Below, piece after piece: positions 38,708 through 47,592 of a stretch of DNA of 64,000 nucleotides. The notes under the pieces were generated by a model. It ran no database searches. It was not told the origin of the DNA and worked only from the letters and a program-made list of their open reading frames with translations. The stretch covers positions 2,046,001 to 2,110,000 of the forward strand of contig NZ_CP070961.1 in NCBI RefSeq assembly GCF_017086465.1, written 5' to 3'. Source of the DNA: Nocardioides sp. zg-1228. GTDB taxonomy: Bacteria; Actinomycetota; Actinomycetes; Propionibacteriales; Nocardioidaceae. The translations under genes were made by a program, and so were the position numbers. Each line of letters starts with the position of its first letter. Position 1 is the stretch's first letter.

Positions 38708-39151
38708 GTGTCACGAGGGTTCGGTGTCGTCCAGCGAACGTTGCTCACCCGCGTCGAAGAGACGTGGACTGAGTTGCGTCCGGAGCTGTGGCTGTGCGTG
38801 ACGACCGTCGACCTCGGGCTCGGCGAGCACCGGGAGTCGCGGCGGCGTGCGGCACATGGTCTAGCGGCTGCGGGACGGATTGAGCTTCGTGCCGCCGAGG
38901 TGCCCGTGCAGTGCCGGGGCGAGCATCAGGCGATCCGACGGCTCCTGTTCGCTCGACTGCCGGTGAGCGCCGACGACCTCAATGACGCCGCCGAGCTGCG
39001 TGCGCGAGCGCGACGCACTCAGACGCGGATGTGGGACGCGATTGCCGCCGGACCCGAATATAAGAGGCTTCATGCCTGGATGCGGTGGTACGACGCCCAC
39101 TACTGGAGCGACGAGAACATCTTCGACCTCGACGGCGATGACTCGTACTGA
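38708..39151 (+). CDS. hypothetical element protein
   Basis: The product has 147 residues, with GTG 38708 as start. A -10-like TAAACT ends 6 bases before the GTG and no ribosome-binding site is visible, so the mRNA may be leaderless. The N-terminal half looks like a winged helix (GVVQRTLLTRVEETWTELRP, with VDLGLGEHRESRRRAAHGLA), and the C-terminus is rich in W, Y and D. It overlaps the next gene by 14 bases. Confidence 0.65.
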   Translation: MSRGFGVVQRTLLTRVEETWTELRPELWLCVTTVDLGLGEHRESRRRAAHGLAAAGRIELRAAEVPVQCRGEHQAIRRLLFARLPVSADDLNDAAELRARARRTQTRMWDAIAAGPEYKRLHAWMRWYDAHYWSDENIFDLDGDDSY

Positions 39152-39569
39152 GGCGTGGCACCCCTCGAAGGCGGTACTACGATTCGCGCCCGGTGGAACG
39201 CCTTTCCGGGTGGGGCACCACGTGTGGACACGACTGCTCGGTCCCTTATCCACAGACCAAGTTGAGAACCTCCCGCGTTGTCGGACAGCGTGCACACACT
39301 GTCCCTATGACCAAGCGGATGACCCAGACTTCAGTGGCTGGGCGCAGCCCGAAGTCACCATCACCCTTCCCGACGGTCACGAGCACGCTGGCGTCCGCTT
39401 CGGCCTGCTCCGTGCGTGGGCCGTGGACGACGAGACCGGCGACTGGTGGGGCATGTGCAACTACAGCACCCGGCCCGGGATGCAGTACCTCAACTGGATT
39501 CACGCCGACCATCTGCGCCCGTGCGGCAACCTCACCGACGACGACGGCCTAGTTGGTCGCACACCGTGA
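39138..39569 (+). CDS. hypothetical element protein
   Basis: The product has about 143 residues from ATG 39138, overlapping the upstream gene by 14 bases. CRTACTHC is a small cysteine cluster. The C-terminal domain (VTITLPDGHEHAGVRFGLLR, then DDETGDWWGMCNYSTRPG and LNWIHADHLRP) is a tryptophan-rich fold repeatedly seen in actinobacterial phage and plasmid small proteins. No function is known to me. Confidence 0.62.
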   Translation: MTRTEAWHPSKAVLRFAPGGTPFRVGHHVWTRLLGPLSTDQVENLPRCRTACTHCPYDQADDPDFSGWAQPEVTITLPDGHEHAGVRFGLLRAWAVDDETGDWWGMCNYSTRPGMQYLNWIHADHLRPCGNLTDDDGLVGRTP

Positions 39570-39623
39570 GCCTGCTGACGTCCTAGACGCCCGGATCTGC
39601 CGAGATGCGTATGCGGCTTAGGC

Positions 39624-39974
39624 CTAGTTTCCGCAGTCAGCCCATCCGTCGGTCCACCATCCGTCGTCGTGCTTCGCGACCTTGAAGGTGCGGACGACGG
39701 TGCCATCAGTGTCCAGTCCGTGGATGCGCGGAGCATTCGCGGTCCCTTCCGACACGAGCGTGAGGCCGCCGGCAAACGGCGCAACCGCCTCCTCGGGCGA
39801 CGGCTGTCCGGGTCCGCCGTAGTCGATGAGCGTCTGACGAGTACGGGTGCAAGGGAGTGACACCCCTGAGGAAGCCTCAGACTCGTTCGCAGGCTCGGCG
39901 GCTTGACCATGGCCGCAACCGCAGGTGAGGAGGAGGGCCAGGGCACAAGCCCCCCGCAGTCGTTGAGTCTGCAT
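39624..39974 (-). CDS. putative lipoprotein in the element
   Basis: The product has 116 residues. The N-terminus has a short basic start, a hydrophobic stretch and cysteines (ACALALLLTCGCGHG) that resemble a lipoprotein signal, though the residue before either cysteine is not ideal. The mature part is beta-rich with two further cysteines (LPCTRT and the terminal WADCGN) that may pair. A secreted or surface protein could affect superinfection or the host surface, but nothing in the sequence proves it. Confidence 0.6.
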   Translation of the reverse strand: MQTQRLRGACALALLLTCGCGHGQAAEPANESEASSGVSLPCTRTRQTLIDYGGPGQPSPEEAVAPFAGGLTLVSEGTANAPRIHGLDTDGTVVRTFKVAKHDDGWWTDGWADCGN

Positions 39975-40092
39975 AACGCCCCTCCTCGAATAGGCGTTGG
40001 ACGCTACGATCCCATCCGCCGTTCCAGCAGCGGATCACCAATCTCTGTGCCTGCCACGCGGCCAGACGTCCGGATCTGCCGCGATGAGTGCG

Positions 40093-40507
40093 TCAACGGG
40101 CCACCCGACGTCGCCGTCGGGCGACCTCGGCACGCACCACCAGTTCGAGGTGGTCCAACCGGAACCAGCGCCGGCCACCCGATAGGACCGAAGGCACGCG
40201 TCCCCGGACGGCGCGGGCCCGCACCGCCACCACGCTGCACCCCAGTAACCGCAGCCGCAGCTGGTGGGAGGAGCCAGTCATGTTCGTCGTCCGGTGGACG
40301 CGGCCTAACCGGCGGACTGGTCAGCCGACGTGCACGTTCCTCAGCGGCTTGCTTCCGGGCGGTCGCCAGTTCGACGACCTGGTCGCGGGACAGCGAGGGA
40401 CGATGAGCGCCCGGCGTCAGGTCGCCACGGCGCACCATCTTCGGCACCAGGCTCACGTGCACGCCGAGCAGCTCGGCGGCCTCGCGCTGCGTCACCCACC
40501 CGGACAT
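40093..40507 (-). pseudogene. tandem helix-turn-helix regulator with a one-base frameshift
   Basis: The first helix-turn-helix (VTQREAAELLGVHVSLVPKM, residues about 5-24) is intact. The second (AAAVTG then CSVVAVRARAVRGRVPSVLS) continues only if one G is removed from the GGGG near 40243-40247. The frame as written runs instead into a low-complexity tail ending at 40004. The repaired protein would have about 138 residues and end at 40093. It is probably a regulator of the right-hand module. It is broken here unless the extra base is a sequencing error. Confidence 0.7.
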
Positions 40508-40576
40508 GCTCGGCAGGCTAGCCGCATCGGCTCAGTAACTGACAGCGCGGATGCCGTCCGCGGTACACAATGACCT

Positions 40577-40879
40577 ATGGCCCCCAAGAAGGACTGGTCG
40601 ATGGAGATTTTCGTCGGCTTTCTCGCCTTAGCAACCGTCGTTTCGATTTTCCTGATCGATGGGAACGAAGGTCTCATCTGGGCTTGTGGCTTCCTGTGGC
40701 TGTCCTTCGGGCCATTTCATCCAGTGGTTGGGAGAAGGCCGACCACCCAAGAAAAGCCCGCAGAGGTCCACGGCAGCCGTGGGTTGACAGATGGGGCGAC
40801 GAGCACGTGGCAGAGGCGGGCGAGGTATGCCGAGACCATTCGCCTTCACGGTGCGTCTGCATGGAGCGAATCTGTGTGA
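40577..40879 (+). CDS. small membrane protein
   Basis: The product has 100 residues. Two adjacent hydrophobic segments (about 10-27, FVGFLALATVVSIFLI, and 32-47, GLIWACGFLWLSFG) form a hairpin; a hydrophilic 50-residue tail follows. No ribosome-binding site is clear. No family is recognised. It is the last gene before the right end of the element. Confidence 0.55.
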   Translation: MAPKKDWSMEIFVGFLALATVVSIFLIDGNEGLIWACGFLWLSFGPFHPVVGRRPTTQEKPAEVHGSRGLTDGATSTWQRRARYAETIRLHGASAWSESV

Positions 40880-40987
40880 TGCCCTCCCGTCGGATTGCAC
40901 CCGGTGCCTACTGGCACCTAGCCCACGATCACCAGAGTGCTGGTCCACACGACTACCTCGGGCCTGCTCACCCACCGCCTGCGGCAA

Positions 40988-41008
40988 CTGCTACCAAAAC
41001 TGCTACCA
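40988..41008. repeat. paired CTGCTACCA motif, candidate integrase arm site (right)
   Basis: This is the identical counterpart of 32176-32196: two CTGCTACCA units with three A residues between. It lies about 70 bases inside the right att core. Confidence 0.6.
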
Positions 41009-41032
41009 GTTCTCCGGCGCAGCAGACAGGAA

Positions 41033-41061
41033 GGGGCCGCTTCCCGATGGGAAACGGCCCC
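41033..41061 (-). terminator. probable tRNA-Pro terminator supplied by the inner element
   Basis: GGGGCCG pairs with CGGCCCC, with a further TTCCC/GGGAA stem inside. Read on the minus strand it follows the tRNA 3' end by about 20 bases; TTCCTGTCT follows. Confidence 0.7.
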
Positions 41062-41075
41062 TGACCTGCGTATTC

Positions 41076-41155
<80 letters not shown>

Positions 41156-41336
41156 AGTGCCTCCGGCGCGAAGCCTGCGAAGCGTGGGGAACACTACCGC
41201 AGCCCCTCGGCCGCCACGGAATCGACCCGCCCGTTCGCGGCACGGCGCCTGGCCCGACTGGGCCATTTGTCGCCGAACCCCCACGGGCGTGACCCGGCGG
41301 CGGTGAGCATGGACCCTCGACCTGTGGGGGGTTCCG

Positions 41337-42014
41337 ATGCCAGCACTGCCACGCCTTGCTCCGACGATCGCCGCACTCGCGGCACTCGTCGGGCTGGGCC
41401 TCACCGCGCCCGGGGCTTACGCGGCACCCGAGACTGCCGTCCACGAGGACGGTGCGCACGCGCAGGCGCTGGCCGAGGCCGTCGCGCTGGCCGACCAGCT
41501 CGCCGAGCGCGAGCAGACCCTGACGGCGCTCAACCGACGCGCCGACGCGCGAGACCGGGCCCTCGTCGGACGCCGCGCAGTCCTGGCCGACTACGGCTAC
41601 CACGGCGACCCGGGCGCCGTGCGGGCCGTGCTCCCGCTGGCGTCGTACGACGTCTCGGCCGGCTTCGGCCTGACCGGCCCGTTGTGGGAGGCCCAGCACG
41701 ACGGGCAGGACTTCGGCGCGTACGCCGGGGAGCCTGTGGTCGCTGTCGCCGACGGCGTGGTCACCGAGGTGGCGGACGCCGGGCCCTACGGGCTGCGCAC
41801 GATCCTCACGCTCCCCGACGGCACCGAGGTCTGGTACTGCCACCAGAGCGAGGCGTCGGTCTCGACCGGCCAGCAGGTCCACGTCGCGGACGTCATCGGC
41901 AGCGTCGGCTCGACCGGCAACTCCACCGGCCCGCACCTGCACCTGGAGGTGCGGACACCCGACGGCGCGGTCGACCCGATGGACTGGCTGCGGGCGCAGG
42001 GGCTCGACCCGTGA
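41337..42014 (+). CDS. secreted M23-family peptidase
   Basis: The product has 225 residues. A signal peptide (1-29, ending AYAA) is followed by a helical region (about 35-80) and the peptidase domain. Metal and active-site motifs are HDGQDF (HxxxD type), the central WYCH and the HLH of TGPHLHLEVR. The DWL end is typical. The enzyme should cut cell-wall peptide bridges. The start ATG has GGGGGG 5 bases upstream. It ends 13 bases from the convergent der gene. Confidence 0.9.
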   Translation: MPALPRLAPTIAALAALVGLGLTAPGAYAAPETAVHEDGAHAQALAEAVALADQLAEREQTLTALNRRADARDRALVGRRAVLADYGYHGDPGAVRAVLPLASYDVSAGFGLTGPLWEAQHDGQDFGAYAGEPVVAVADGVVTEVADAGPYGLRTILTLPDGTEVWYCHQSEASVSTGQQVHVADVIGSVGSTGNSTGPHLHLEVRTPDGAVDPMDWLRAQGLDP

Positions 42015-42027
42015 CCCGCACCCGGCG

Positions 42028-43413
42028 TCAGCGCTTGCGCTTCTCGCGCGGCTTCTGGTTGATCACGATCGGCGTGCCGACGAAGCCGAACTCCTCGCGC
42101 AGGCGCCGCTCGACGAACCGCTCGTAGGCTGCGTCGAGCCGACCGCTCGTGAACAGCACGAACGTGGGCGGCGCGGTCGACGGCTGGGTGGCGAAGAGGA
42201 TCTTGGGCTGCTTGCCGCTGCGCACGGGGTGCGGGTGCTCGGCGATGAGCCGGCCCAGGAACGTGTTGAGCGCCCCGGTGCCGATGCGCGTCTCCCAGCC
42301 CTCGAGCGCCTTGTCGATGGCCGGCACCAGCCGGTCGACGTGCCAGCCGGTGCGGGCGGTGAAGTTGATGCGTGGCGCCCACCGCACCTGCACGAGGTCG
42401 CGCTCGATCTCGCGCTCGAGGTAGTGGCGACGCTCCTCGTCGACGAGGTCCCACTTGTTGAAGGCGATGACCATCGCCCGGCCGGCGTCGCGGATCGTCT
42501 GGATGATGCGCATGTCCTGCTCGGACACCGTCTGGCTGGCGTCGAGCACCAGCACCGCCACCTCGGCGCGGTCGATGGCGGTCGTCGTGCGCAGGGAGGC
42601 GTAGTACTCGTGGCCGGACGCCTGGTTGACGCGCTTGCGGATGCCCGCGGTGTCGATGAACCGCCAGGTCCGGTCGCCGAGGGTGATCAGCTCGTCGACG
42701 GGGTCGACGGTGGTGCCGGCGACGTTGTCGACGACGACGCGGTCCTCCTTGGCGAGCATGTTGAGCAACGAGGACTTGCCGACGTTGGGCTTGCCGACGA
42801 TCGCGATGCGGCGGGGACCGCCGACCTCGTCGAAGACCTCCTCCGGGGTCTCGGGCAGCGCCGCGAGGATCGCGTCGAGCATGTCGCCCGACCCGCGCCC
42901 GTGCAGCGCGGAGACCGAGAAGGGCTCGCCCAGGCCGAGGTTCCACAGGCCGTAGGCCTCGGCCTCGGTGCGCTGGTCGTCGACCTTGTTGGCCGCGAGC
43001 ACGACAGGCTTGCCCGACTTGCGGAGGATCCGCACGACCGCCTCGTCGGCGTCGGTGATGCCGACGGTCGCGTCGACGACGAAGAGGACGGCGTCGGCCA
43101 GCGACACCGCCACCTCGGCCTGCCCGGCGATGCGCTCGGCGAGGCCGCGGGCGTCGGGGTCCCAGCCGCCGGTGTCGACGACGGTGAAGGCGCGCCCGTT
43201 CCAGTGGGCGTCGTAGGAGACGCGGTCGCGGGTCACGCCCGGACGATCCTCCACGACGGCCTCGCGGCGACCGATGATCCGGTTGACGAGGGTGGACTTG
43301 CCCACGTTGGGTCGCCCGACGACGGCCAGGACGGGGGTCGGGCCGGTGGCATCGGTCCCGGGGACGGACCCCGGGGTCGACGCGGACTCGACGTCGGCGT
43401 CGTAGTCAGTCAT
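42028..43413 (-). CDS. der: ribosome-assembly GTPase Der (EngA)
   Basis: The product has 461 residues with the two consecutive GTPase domains unique to Der: [13 protein letters not shown] with DTGGW and NKVD, then [12 protein letters not shown] with DTAGIRKR and NKWD. The C-terminal KH-like domain ([15 protein letters not shown] to the end) is complete. It is needed for maturation of the 50S subunit. It lies 6 bases after plsC in the cmk-plsC-der operon order. Confidence 0.97.
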   Translation of the reverse strand: MTDYDADVESASTPGSVPGTDATGPTPVLAVVGRPNVGKSTLVNRIIGRREAVVEDRPGVTRDRVSYDAHWNGRAFTVVDTGGWDPDARGLAERIAGQAEVAVSLADAVLFVVDATVGITDADEAVVRILRKSGKPVVLAANKVDDQRTEAEAYGLWNLGLGEPFSVSALHGRGSGDMLDAILAALPETPEEVFDEVGGPRRIAIVGKPNVGKSSLLNMLAKEDRVVVDNVAGTTVDPVDELITLGDRTWRFIDTAGIRKRVNQASGHEYYASLRTTTAIDRAEVAVLVLDASQTVSEQDMRIIQTIRDAGRAMVIAFNKWDLVDEERRHYLEREIERDLVQVRWAPRINFTARTGWHVDRLVPAIDKALEGWETRIGTGALNTFLGRLIAEHPHPVRSGKQPKILFATQPSTAPPTFVLFTSGRLDAAYERFVERRLREEFGFVGTPIVINQKPREKRKR

Positions 43414-43419
43414 GGGTGA

Positions 43420-44169
43420 TCACAGCTCTCTGGGTGGCTCGACGAGCCCGGTGTCGGGGTCGTCCTCGGATTGTCCCGCAGGAAGGGGCCCGGGCAAGGA
43501 TCGGCGCGTCTCGGCGAGCGCGGCGGCCAGCTCGGACAGCATGTGCCCCCGGAGCAACACCGAGGTGGCCCGCACCTGTTCCCGCGTACGCGGCCACGGC
43601 TGCTGTGTCGTCCGCCACGCCTGCCCGAACACGATGTCGATGGTGTCGCCGCGCCCGGGGAGCGCGTTGGCGCCGCCGCCCGGCGGCCGGGTGCCGATCA
43701 TCGTGACCGGCACCACCGGGGCGCCGGTGACGAGGGCCAGGTAGGCCGCACCGTGGTGGAAGCGGTGCAGCTCCCCGTCGCCACGGGTGCCCTCGGGGAA
43801 GATGCCGGCCACTCCCCCGTCGCGCACGACCCGCAGGCAGGCCCGGATCGCGCCGGGATCGGCGTGGAACCGGTCGAGCGGGATCTGTCCGGAGGCGCGC
43901 AGGAAGCGCCCGAGCCGGCCCGCGAACATCTCGCGCTTGGTCAGGGCGTGCACGGGGCGCGGCGAGAAGGTGGCGAGCAGCGGCCCGTCGATGATCCCGA
44001 CGTGGTTGGCGGCCAGGATCACGCCGCCCGACGCCGGCACCCGGTCCGCGTGGTGCACCGTCACGGGCCACCGCGCCCGCACCAGCCGTGCCGCCACGGG
44101 ACGCACCCGCTGCAGCACCCGGGTCGCGGGGTGCTCCTCCGCGCTGGTCGGCAGCTCCGCGCGGGTCAC
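43420..44169 (-). CDS. plsC: 1-acyl-glycerol-3-phosphate acyltransferase family protein
   Basis: The product has 249 residues. NHVGIIDGPLL is the NHxxxxD active site (N-H-V-G-I-I-D). FPEGTRG and the later PVVPVTMIGT are the other conserved blocks. It transfers an acyl chain to lysophosphatidate or a related lipid. It overlaps cmk by 4 bases and precedes der. Confidence 0.9.
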   Translation of the reverse strand: MTRAELPTSAEEHPATRVLQRVRPVAARLVRARWPVTVHHADRVPASGGVILAANHVGIIDGPLLATFSPRPVHALTKREMFAGRLGRFLRASGQIPLDRFHADPGAIRACLRVVRDGGVAGIFPEGTRGDGELHRFHHGAAYLALVTGAPVVPVTMIGTRPPGGGANALPGRGDTIDIVFGQAWRTTQQPWPRTREQVRATSVLLRGHMLSELAAALAETRRSLPGPLPAGQSEDDPDTGLVEPPREL

Positions 44170-44852
44170 GCGGGCCGGACCTCCGCGGCCAGCTCGACGA
44201 TGCGGTCGATGACCTCGGCGAGCGTGAGGTGGGTGCTGTCGACGTGGACGGCACCCTCGGCCACGGTGAGCGGCGCGGTGGCGCGACCGGAGTCGATGCG
44301 GTCGCGCTCGAGCAGCGACTGCTGGGTGCTGGCGACGTCGCTGCCGCCCTGCTCGGCCGCGCGCCGCTGGGCCCGGGCGTCGGGGTCGGCGCTGAGGTAG
44401 ACCTTGACCTCGGCCTGCGGCCAGACGACCGAGCCGATGTCACGTCCCTCGACCACGATGCCGCCCGCGCCGATCACCTCGCGCTGGAGCTCGAGCAGGC
44501 GAGCCCGGACCTCGGGCACGGCACTGACCGGGCTGACCGCGGCCGTGACGTCCTCGCCGCGGATCTCGACGGAGACGTCGGTGCCGTCGACGGTGATGGT
44601 CGGGGCGAGCGGGTCGGTGCCGGACTCGATGGTGGGACGCCCGGCGGCGGCCGCGACCGCCGCCTGGTCGCGTACGTCGACGCCCTCGCGCAGCAGCCAC
44701 CAGGTCATCGCACGGAACATGGCGCCGGTGTCGAGGTAGCGCAGGCCGAGACGTCGGGCCACGCCGCGAGACGTGCTCGACTTCCCCGATCCGGAGGTGC
44801 CGTCGACGGCGATGACGAGGGACCTGGAGGGGAGGGTGCTGGCGCTGCTCAC
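44166..44852 (-). CDS. cmk: cytidylate kinase
   Basis: The product has 228 residues from GTG 44852. The P-loop is GTSGSGKSS; YLDTGAMFRAMTW and GRDIGSVVWPQAEVKVYL are family motifs. It phosphorylates CMP and dCMP. It is 11 bases after tyrA and overlaps plsC. The tail of the protein has the usual lid (SADPDARAQRRAAE). Confidence 0.95.
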   Translation of the reverse strand: MSSASTLPSRSLVIAVDGTSGSGKSSTSRGVARRLGLRYLDTGAMFRAMTWWLLREGVDVRDQAAVAAAAGRPTIESGTDPLAPTITVDGTDVSVEIRGEDVTAAVSPVSAVPEVRARLLELQREVIGAGGIVVEGRDIGSVVWPQAEVKVYLSADPDARAQRRAAEQGGSDVASTQQSLLERDRIDSGRATAPLTVAEGAVHVDSTHLTLAEVIDRIVELAAEVRPA

Positions 44853-44863
44853 GGGCGAGAAGG

Positions 44864-45949
44864 CTACCGGTGGGTCGTCCAGCCGCGGGATTCGAGAGCG
44901 GCCAGCAGGCGCTCGGCGCTGTCGCGCTCGACCACGAGCTCGGTGAGGCCGACCGGTCGGGCCGGGTCGTGGTCGATGCGGACGTCCTCGATGTTGACGC
45001 CGATCTCGCCGGCGTCGCCGAAGAGACGGGCCAGCTCGCCCGGGTGGTCGGGCACGGCCACGAAGACCGAGCGGGTCGGCCGCGCCGGGCCGCCGTGCTT
45101 GCCCGGGATCGCGGCGGTGCCGGCGTTGCCGCGGGTGAGGATGTCGGCGAGGTCGTCGTCGGCGTCCGAGGCGACCGCCGCCATCAGCGCGTCGAGGTCG
45201 GCGCGGACCTCGGCCAGCAGGTCGAGCACCGCCTCGGAGTTGGCCTCGAGGATCTGCTGCCACAACGCCGGGTCGCTGGCGGCGACCCGGGTGACGTCGC
45301 GCACTCCCTGGCCCGACAGGGCGAGGTGCTCGGCGGGGGCGGCGGCCAGCCGCCCGGCGACCAGCACCGCGGCGAGGTGGGGCAGGTGGGAGATCCGGGC
45401 GACCGCGCGGTCGTGCTCGACCGGCTCCATCACCAGCGGCGCGGCACCGCACTCGAGCACCAGCGCCTCGACGAGCCCCACCGCCTCCGGTCGGGCGTGG
45501 GGGTGGGGTGTGACCGCCCACGGGCGGCCGTCGAAGAGCGCGGCGCTGGCAGCCAGGGGGCCGGAGCGCTCGCTGCCGGCCATCGGGTGGGAGCCGACGT
45601 AGCGCCCGAGCTCGGCGGGGCCGACGCGGGCCGCGACCGCCTCGAGCGGGGCCGCCTTCACGCTGCCCACGTCGGTGACCACGGCGTCGGTCCGGCGGAG
45701 CGCCTCGACGACGGCGTCGCCGACCAGGGCCGGTGGCACGGCCACCACGACCAGCTGCGGACGGTCGGCAGCGGTCGCCGGGCGTCCGGCGCCGAGGCCG
45801 TGGGCGGTGCGCAGGTGCTCCTCGGAGGTGTCGCGCAGCGCCACCTCGATCCCGAGCCGGCTGCACACGAGCGCGATCGACGTGCCGATGAGCCCGGCGC
45901 CGACGACCTCGACCGGCCCGGTCAGGGCCGGCAGGTCGCCGTCAGCCAT
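44864..45949 (-). CDS. tyrA: prephenate dehydrogenase with ACT domain
   Basis: The product has 361 residues from ATG 45949. The NAD-binding fold starts EVVGAGLIGTSIAL; HPMAGSERSG is the active-site motif with the catalytic histidine. A C-terminal ACT-like domain (FVAVPDHPGELARLFGDAGE) suggests feedback by tyrosine. It overlaps aroH by 8 bases. Together they convert chorismate to prephenate and then to 4-hydroxyphenylpyruvate. Confidence 0.94.
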   Translation of the reverse strand: MADGDLPALTGPVEVVGAGLIGTSIALVCSRLGIEVALRDTSEEHLRTAHGLGAGRPATAADRPQLVVVAVPPALVGDAVVEALRRTDAVVTDVGSVKAAPLEAVAARVGPAELGRYVGSHPMAGSERSGPLAASAALFDGRPWAVTPHPHARPEAVGLVEALVLECGAAPLVMEPVEHDRAVARISHLPHLAAVLVAGRLAAAPAEHLALSGQGVRDVTRVAASDPALWQQILEANSEAVLDLLAEVRADLDALMAAVASDADDDLADILTRGNAGTAAIPGKHGGPARPTRSVFVAVPDHPGELARLFGDAGEIGVNIEDVRIDHDPARPVGLTELVVERDSAERLLAALESRGWTTHR

Positions 45950-46319
45950 GGCTGGTGGTCCGCGCCAGGTCGCGACGCAGGTGCGCCGCACCATGGAGGT
46001 AGGCGTGGGTGATCTCGGCACGTGGCAGGTCGGTCTCGACGTGCGCCATCAGGCGCACGACCCGCGGCATCGAGCCCTCGATCTCCAGCTCGCGGGCGCA
46101 CACCAGCGGGACGTCGGAGAAGCCGAGCTGGCGCGCGGCATAGGCCGGGAACTCGCTGGTGAGGTCGCTGGTCGCGGTGAAGATGATCGAGATGAAGTCG
46201 TCGACCTCGAGGCCGTTGGCCTCCATCACGTCGGTCACCAGCTCGGCCACCCGGTCGAGCATGTGCTCGCGGGTGTCCTCGTCGAGCTGGGTCGCACCAC
46301 GTACTGCTCTCACTGCCAC
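45942..46319 (-). CDS. aroH: chorismate mutase, AroH type
   Basis: The product has 125 residues from GTG 46319. The trimeric AroH family is indicated by RAVRGATQ at the N-terminus, the FTATSDLTSEFPAYAAR block and the C-terminal RVVRLMAHVE with the active-site arginines. It makes prephenate for the overlapping tyrA. IS-derived sequence begins about 25 bases upstream. Confidence 0.93.
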   Translation of the reverse strand: MAVRAVRGATQLDEDTREHMLDRVAELVTDVMEANGLEVDDFISIIFTATSDLTSEFPAYAARQLGFSDVPLVCARELEIEGSMPRVVRLMAHVETDLPRAEITHAYLHGAAHLRRDLARTTSHG

Positions 46320-46395
46320 ACGGTGAGCCTAGCGGCGCCGAGTCTCACTGGGTGTGGCCCATCGGCTGGGCGAGATGCGTGGGACCGTGCCGGGG

Positions 46396-46455
46396 ATGCC
46401 GCACCCGAGCCCGAGTGACCTGACCGATGAGCGGTGGGACCTGCTGGGGCCTGCG
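46396..46455 (+). pseudogene. 5' fragment of an IS5-family transposase
   Basis: MPHPSPSDLTDERWDLLGP matches the N-terminus of the transposase remnant at 27720. The leader DNA before it matches as well, back to the IS end. Similarity stops after about 20 codons; the rest of the transposase is gone. Confidence 0.8.
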
Positions 46456-46564
46456 GACCAGTCCACGGTCCAGAACGTACCCATCCACGGTGTCGCAGGA
46501 CGTCCCGCTCGTCGGCAGACGCGTGCCCTCATCGCGGCATGCGCCCGGGTGCGTGACCCTCGTT

Positions 46565-47497
46565 TCAGGGGGCCTCAAGCTCGATGCGCGTCTCGGTGCA
46601 ACGAAAGCCGGCGCGGCGGAAGGCCGCAGCCATGGGCGCGTTGGCGGCATCCGTGGTCGCGGTGACGCGAGGGGCACCCTGCTCGGCGTGGAAGCGGGTG
46701 ATGAACGCGAGGATCTCGTCCACGTACCCCCGACCTCGGTGCTCGGGGAGCACGGCGAGGTATCCGACGTTGCGGTTCGTCGGGGTCGCTGACGGGATGG
46801 CGACACCGACGACGGTGCGGTCAGTCGTGGCGGCCGTGTGCCACCAGGAGCGTTCCCCGGGGCAGGCTCGGTAGTAGTCGATCTCGGCACGGGCCAGCTC
46901 GTCGGGACTGCTGGACTCGAGCTCGCGGCGGGTCATGACGTCCAGCGAGCCCTCCGCAGCGGCGGCGAACAGTCGTACGAACGTGTCGTCGTCGGCCGGC
47001 GCGAACACGAGCGAGCCGAGTGCTGGCGGCAACGGTCGATCCGCGTCCCACTGGAACTGGAGTCGCTCGTTGACCCGCGTCATGCCCGCTGCAGCAGCGG
47101 CACGAGTCTTCAGGTGCATCTCGGCGGCCACGGTCGCATGGTCGCGCCAGTCGTTCGGCAGTCGCATCGTGTGCGGCAGCGGGACGGCCACCCCTCGACG
47201 TGACAGGGCCTCGTGTCCCGCATCGAGAAGAGCCCTGGCCAGGCTGCCGCGGTCGGGCACCTGCGCATGAACGTCCCACACGTCCAACGCGATCGGCACG
47301 GTCGTGTCCCGGCCCCACCACATCGCTCGCCCGATGACCGCGCCAGACTCGTCGATCGCCAGGACGGACCACTCGGGCCGGATACGGCCCGCCGCGATCT
47401 CTGTTGCCACCTCGTCGGCCGAGAGGCCGGTCTCGGCAGGAACGCTCAGTGTCGCCGCGGAAGCCAGCTGCGTGGCCGAGGGCTGGGCGATTCGCAT
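46565..47497 (-). CDS. GNAT-fold acetyltransferase, tandem-domain type
   Basis: The product has 310 residues from ATG 47497; an upstream ATG at 47533 would add 12. The C-terminal GNAT domain has the acetyl-CoA loop LAVLPEHRGRGYVDEIL and the following TDAANAPMAAAFRRAGFR block. The N-terminal half looks like a second, degenerate GNAT domain. The substrate is unknown; antibiotics or small amines are possible. It is enclosed by IS5-type ends and is not part of the surrounding aroH/rluB operons. Confidence 0.82.
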   Translation of the reverse strand: MRIAQPSATQLASAATLSVPAETGLSADEVATEIAAGRIRPEWSVLAIDESGAVIGRAMWWGRDTTVPIALDVWDVHAQVPDRGSLARALLDAGHEALSRRGVAVPLPHTMRLPNDWRDHATVAAEMHLKTRAAAAAGMTRVNERLQFQWDADRPLPPALGSLVFAPADDDTFVRLFAAAAEGSLDVMTRRELESSSPDELARAEIDYYRACPGERSWWHTAATTDRTVVGVAIPSATPTNRNVGYLAVLPEHRGRGYVDEILAFITRFHAEQGAPRVTATTDAANAPMAAAFRRAGFRCTETRIELEAP

Positions 47498-47592
47498 CGC
47501 CCGAGTTTCCGCGGCCGCCCCAACCGTAGGCAAACCCTTTGTTGCTCATCGGTGGATCCGGTCGCTGACGTCGCCGACAGGGACACACCCAG

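Noticed and set aside
41160-41336. A c-di-AMP (ydaO) riboswitch upstream of the M23 peptidase, as in many actinobacterial cell-wall hydrolase genes
   Set aside because: I could not find the conserved sequence blocks in this 175-base leader.
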